Source of the DNA: Bacteroidota bacterium
GTDB lineage: Bacteria; Bacteroidota; Bacteroidia; UKL13-3
Direction of reading: 5' to 3'
NCBI GenBank assembly: GCA_947460565.1
Contig: CANHJJ010000016.1
Coordinates: forward strand, 1-14,604
DNA: 14,604 nucleotides
The notes below the pieces were generated by a model. That model was not told the DNA's origin. It ran no database searches and was given only the letters and a program-made list of their open reading frames with translations. This document shows positions 14,491 to 14,604 of the stretch, piece after piece. Each line of letters starts with the position of its first letter. The stretch's first letter is position 1. The position numbers and the translations under genes are program-made.

Positions 14491-14604
14491 ATGTACACAT
14501 ACAAAATACATTTGCATAAAGAGGATGAAGGTGGCTACACTGTTTCTGTGCCTGCTTTGCCAGGTTGTATTACCTATGGTGAAAACGTGGATGAGGCAAT
14601 TTCA
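14491..14604 (+). CDS. HicB-like antitoxin, 5' part only
   Basis: 38 codons are visible before the window ends. The sequence begins MYTYKIHLHKEDEGGYTVSV and continues with PALPGCITYGENVDEAIS. The GGY.V.VP.LPGC.T.G...DEA pattern is the partly degraded RNase-H-like domain of HicB/UPF0150 proteins, which in toxin-antitoxin systems neutralise the mRNA-cleaving toxin HicA. Stand-alone members without a toxin are also common. The preceding gene is a lipoprotein gene, so any hicA must lie downstream, outside the window. Whether a C-terminal DNA-binding domain (HTH or ribbon-helix-helix) is present cannot be seen. It has its own promoter-like sequence. Confidence 0.82.
   Translation, partial: MYTYKIHLHKEDEGGYTVSVPALPGCITYGENVDEAIS

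Overview
The window looks like a chromosomal segment of a member of the Bacteroidota. It is AT-rich, and it encodes a PorV/PorQ-family outer-membrane protein and a secreted protein with a C-terminal sorting domain of the type IX secretion system (T9SS). It has the acpP-fabF-rnc cluster and an IPExxxVDY-family protein, both typical of this phylum. Three starts are preceded by matches to the phylum's TAnnTTTG -7 promoter element, and no Shine-Dalgarno sequences stand out. I see no rRNA, tRNA, CRISPR array, intact transposon or prophage.

Layout: 1-2019 (minus) holds a PorV/PorQ-like barrel gene followed with zero spacing by a lipoprotein gene that leaves the window at its 3' end. 2186-4464 (minus) is the fatty-acid/RNA-processing cluster acpP, fabF, rnc. 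An IPExxxVDY-family gene (plus, 4571-4999) diverges from acpP and converges on a class I aminotransferase gene (minus, 5014-6297). Next, all minus, come a small DUF2809-like membrane protein (6406-6792), a large secreted NHL-repeat protein with a T9SS signal (6904-9255), a rhomboid protease (9444-10277) and mutL (10370-12205). A plus-strand block follows: an acyl-CoA thioesterase-like gene (12403-12819), a beta-helix lipoprotein gene (12997-14436) and the start of a HicB-like antitoxin gene (14491 to the edge).

No spacer exceeds 300 bases. Several carry small palindromic repeats that look like dispersed intergenic elements: 6823-6878, 9389-9440 and 12888-12943. One holds a 23-base-period direct repeat in front of the rhomboid gene.

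Functionally this is mostly housekeeping (lipid synthesis, RNA processing, mismatch repair, amino-acid metabolism) mixed with envelope and secretion genes. I found no clear new multi-gene system. The observations most worth following are a MutL that has lost four of the usual endonuclease metal-site residues, a 12-unit NHL protein that may form two six-bladed propellers, a rhomboid with a large insert beside its active site, and a HicB-like antitoxin whose toxin partner, if any, lies outside the window.
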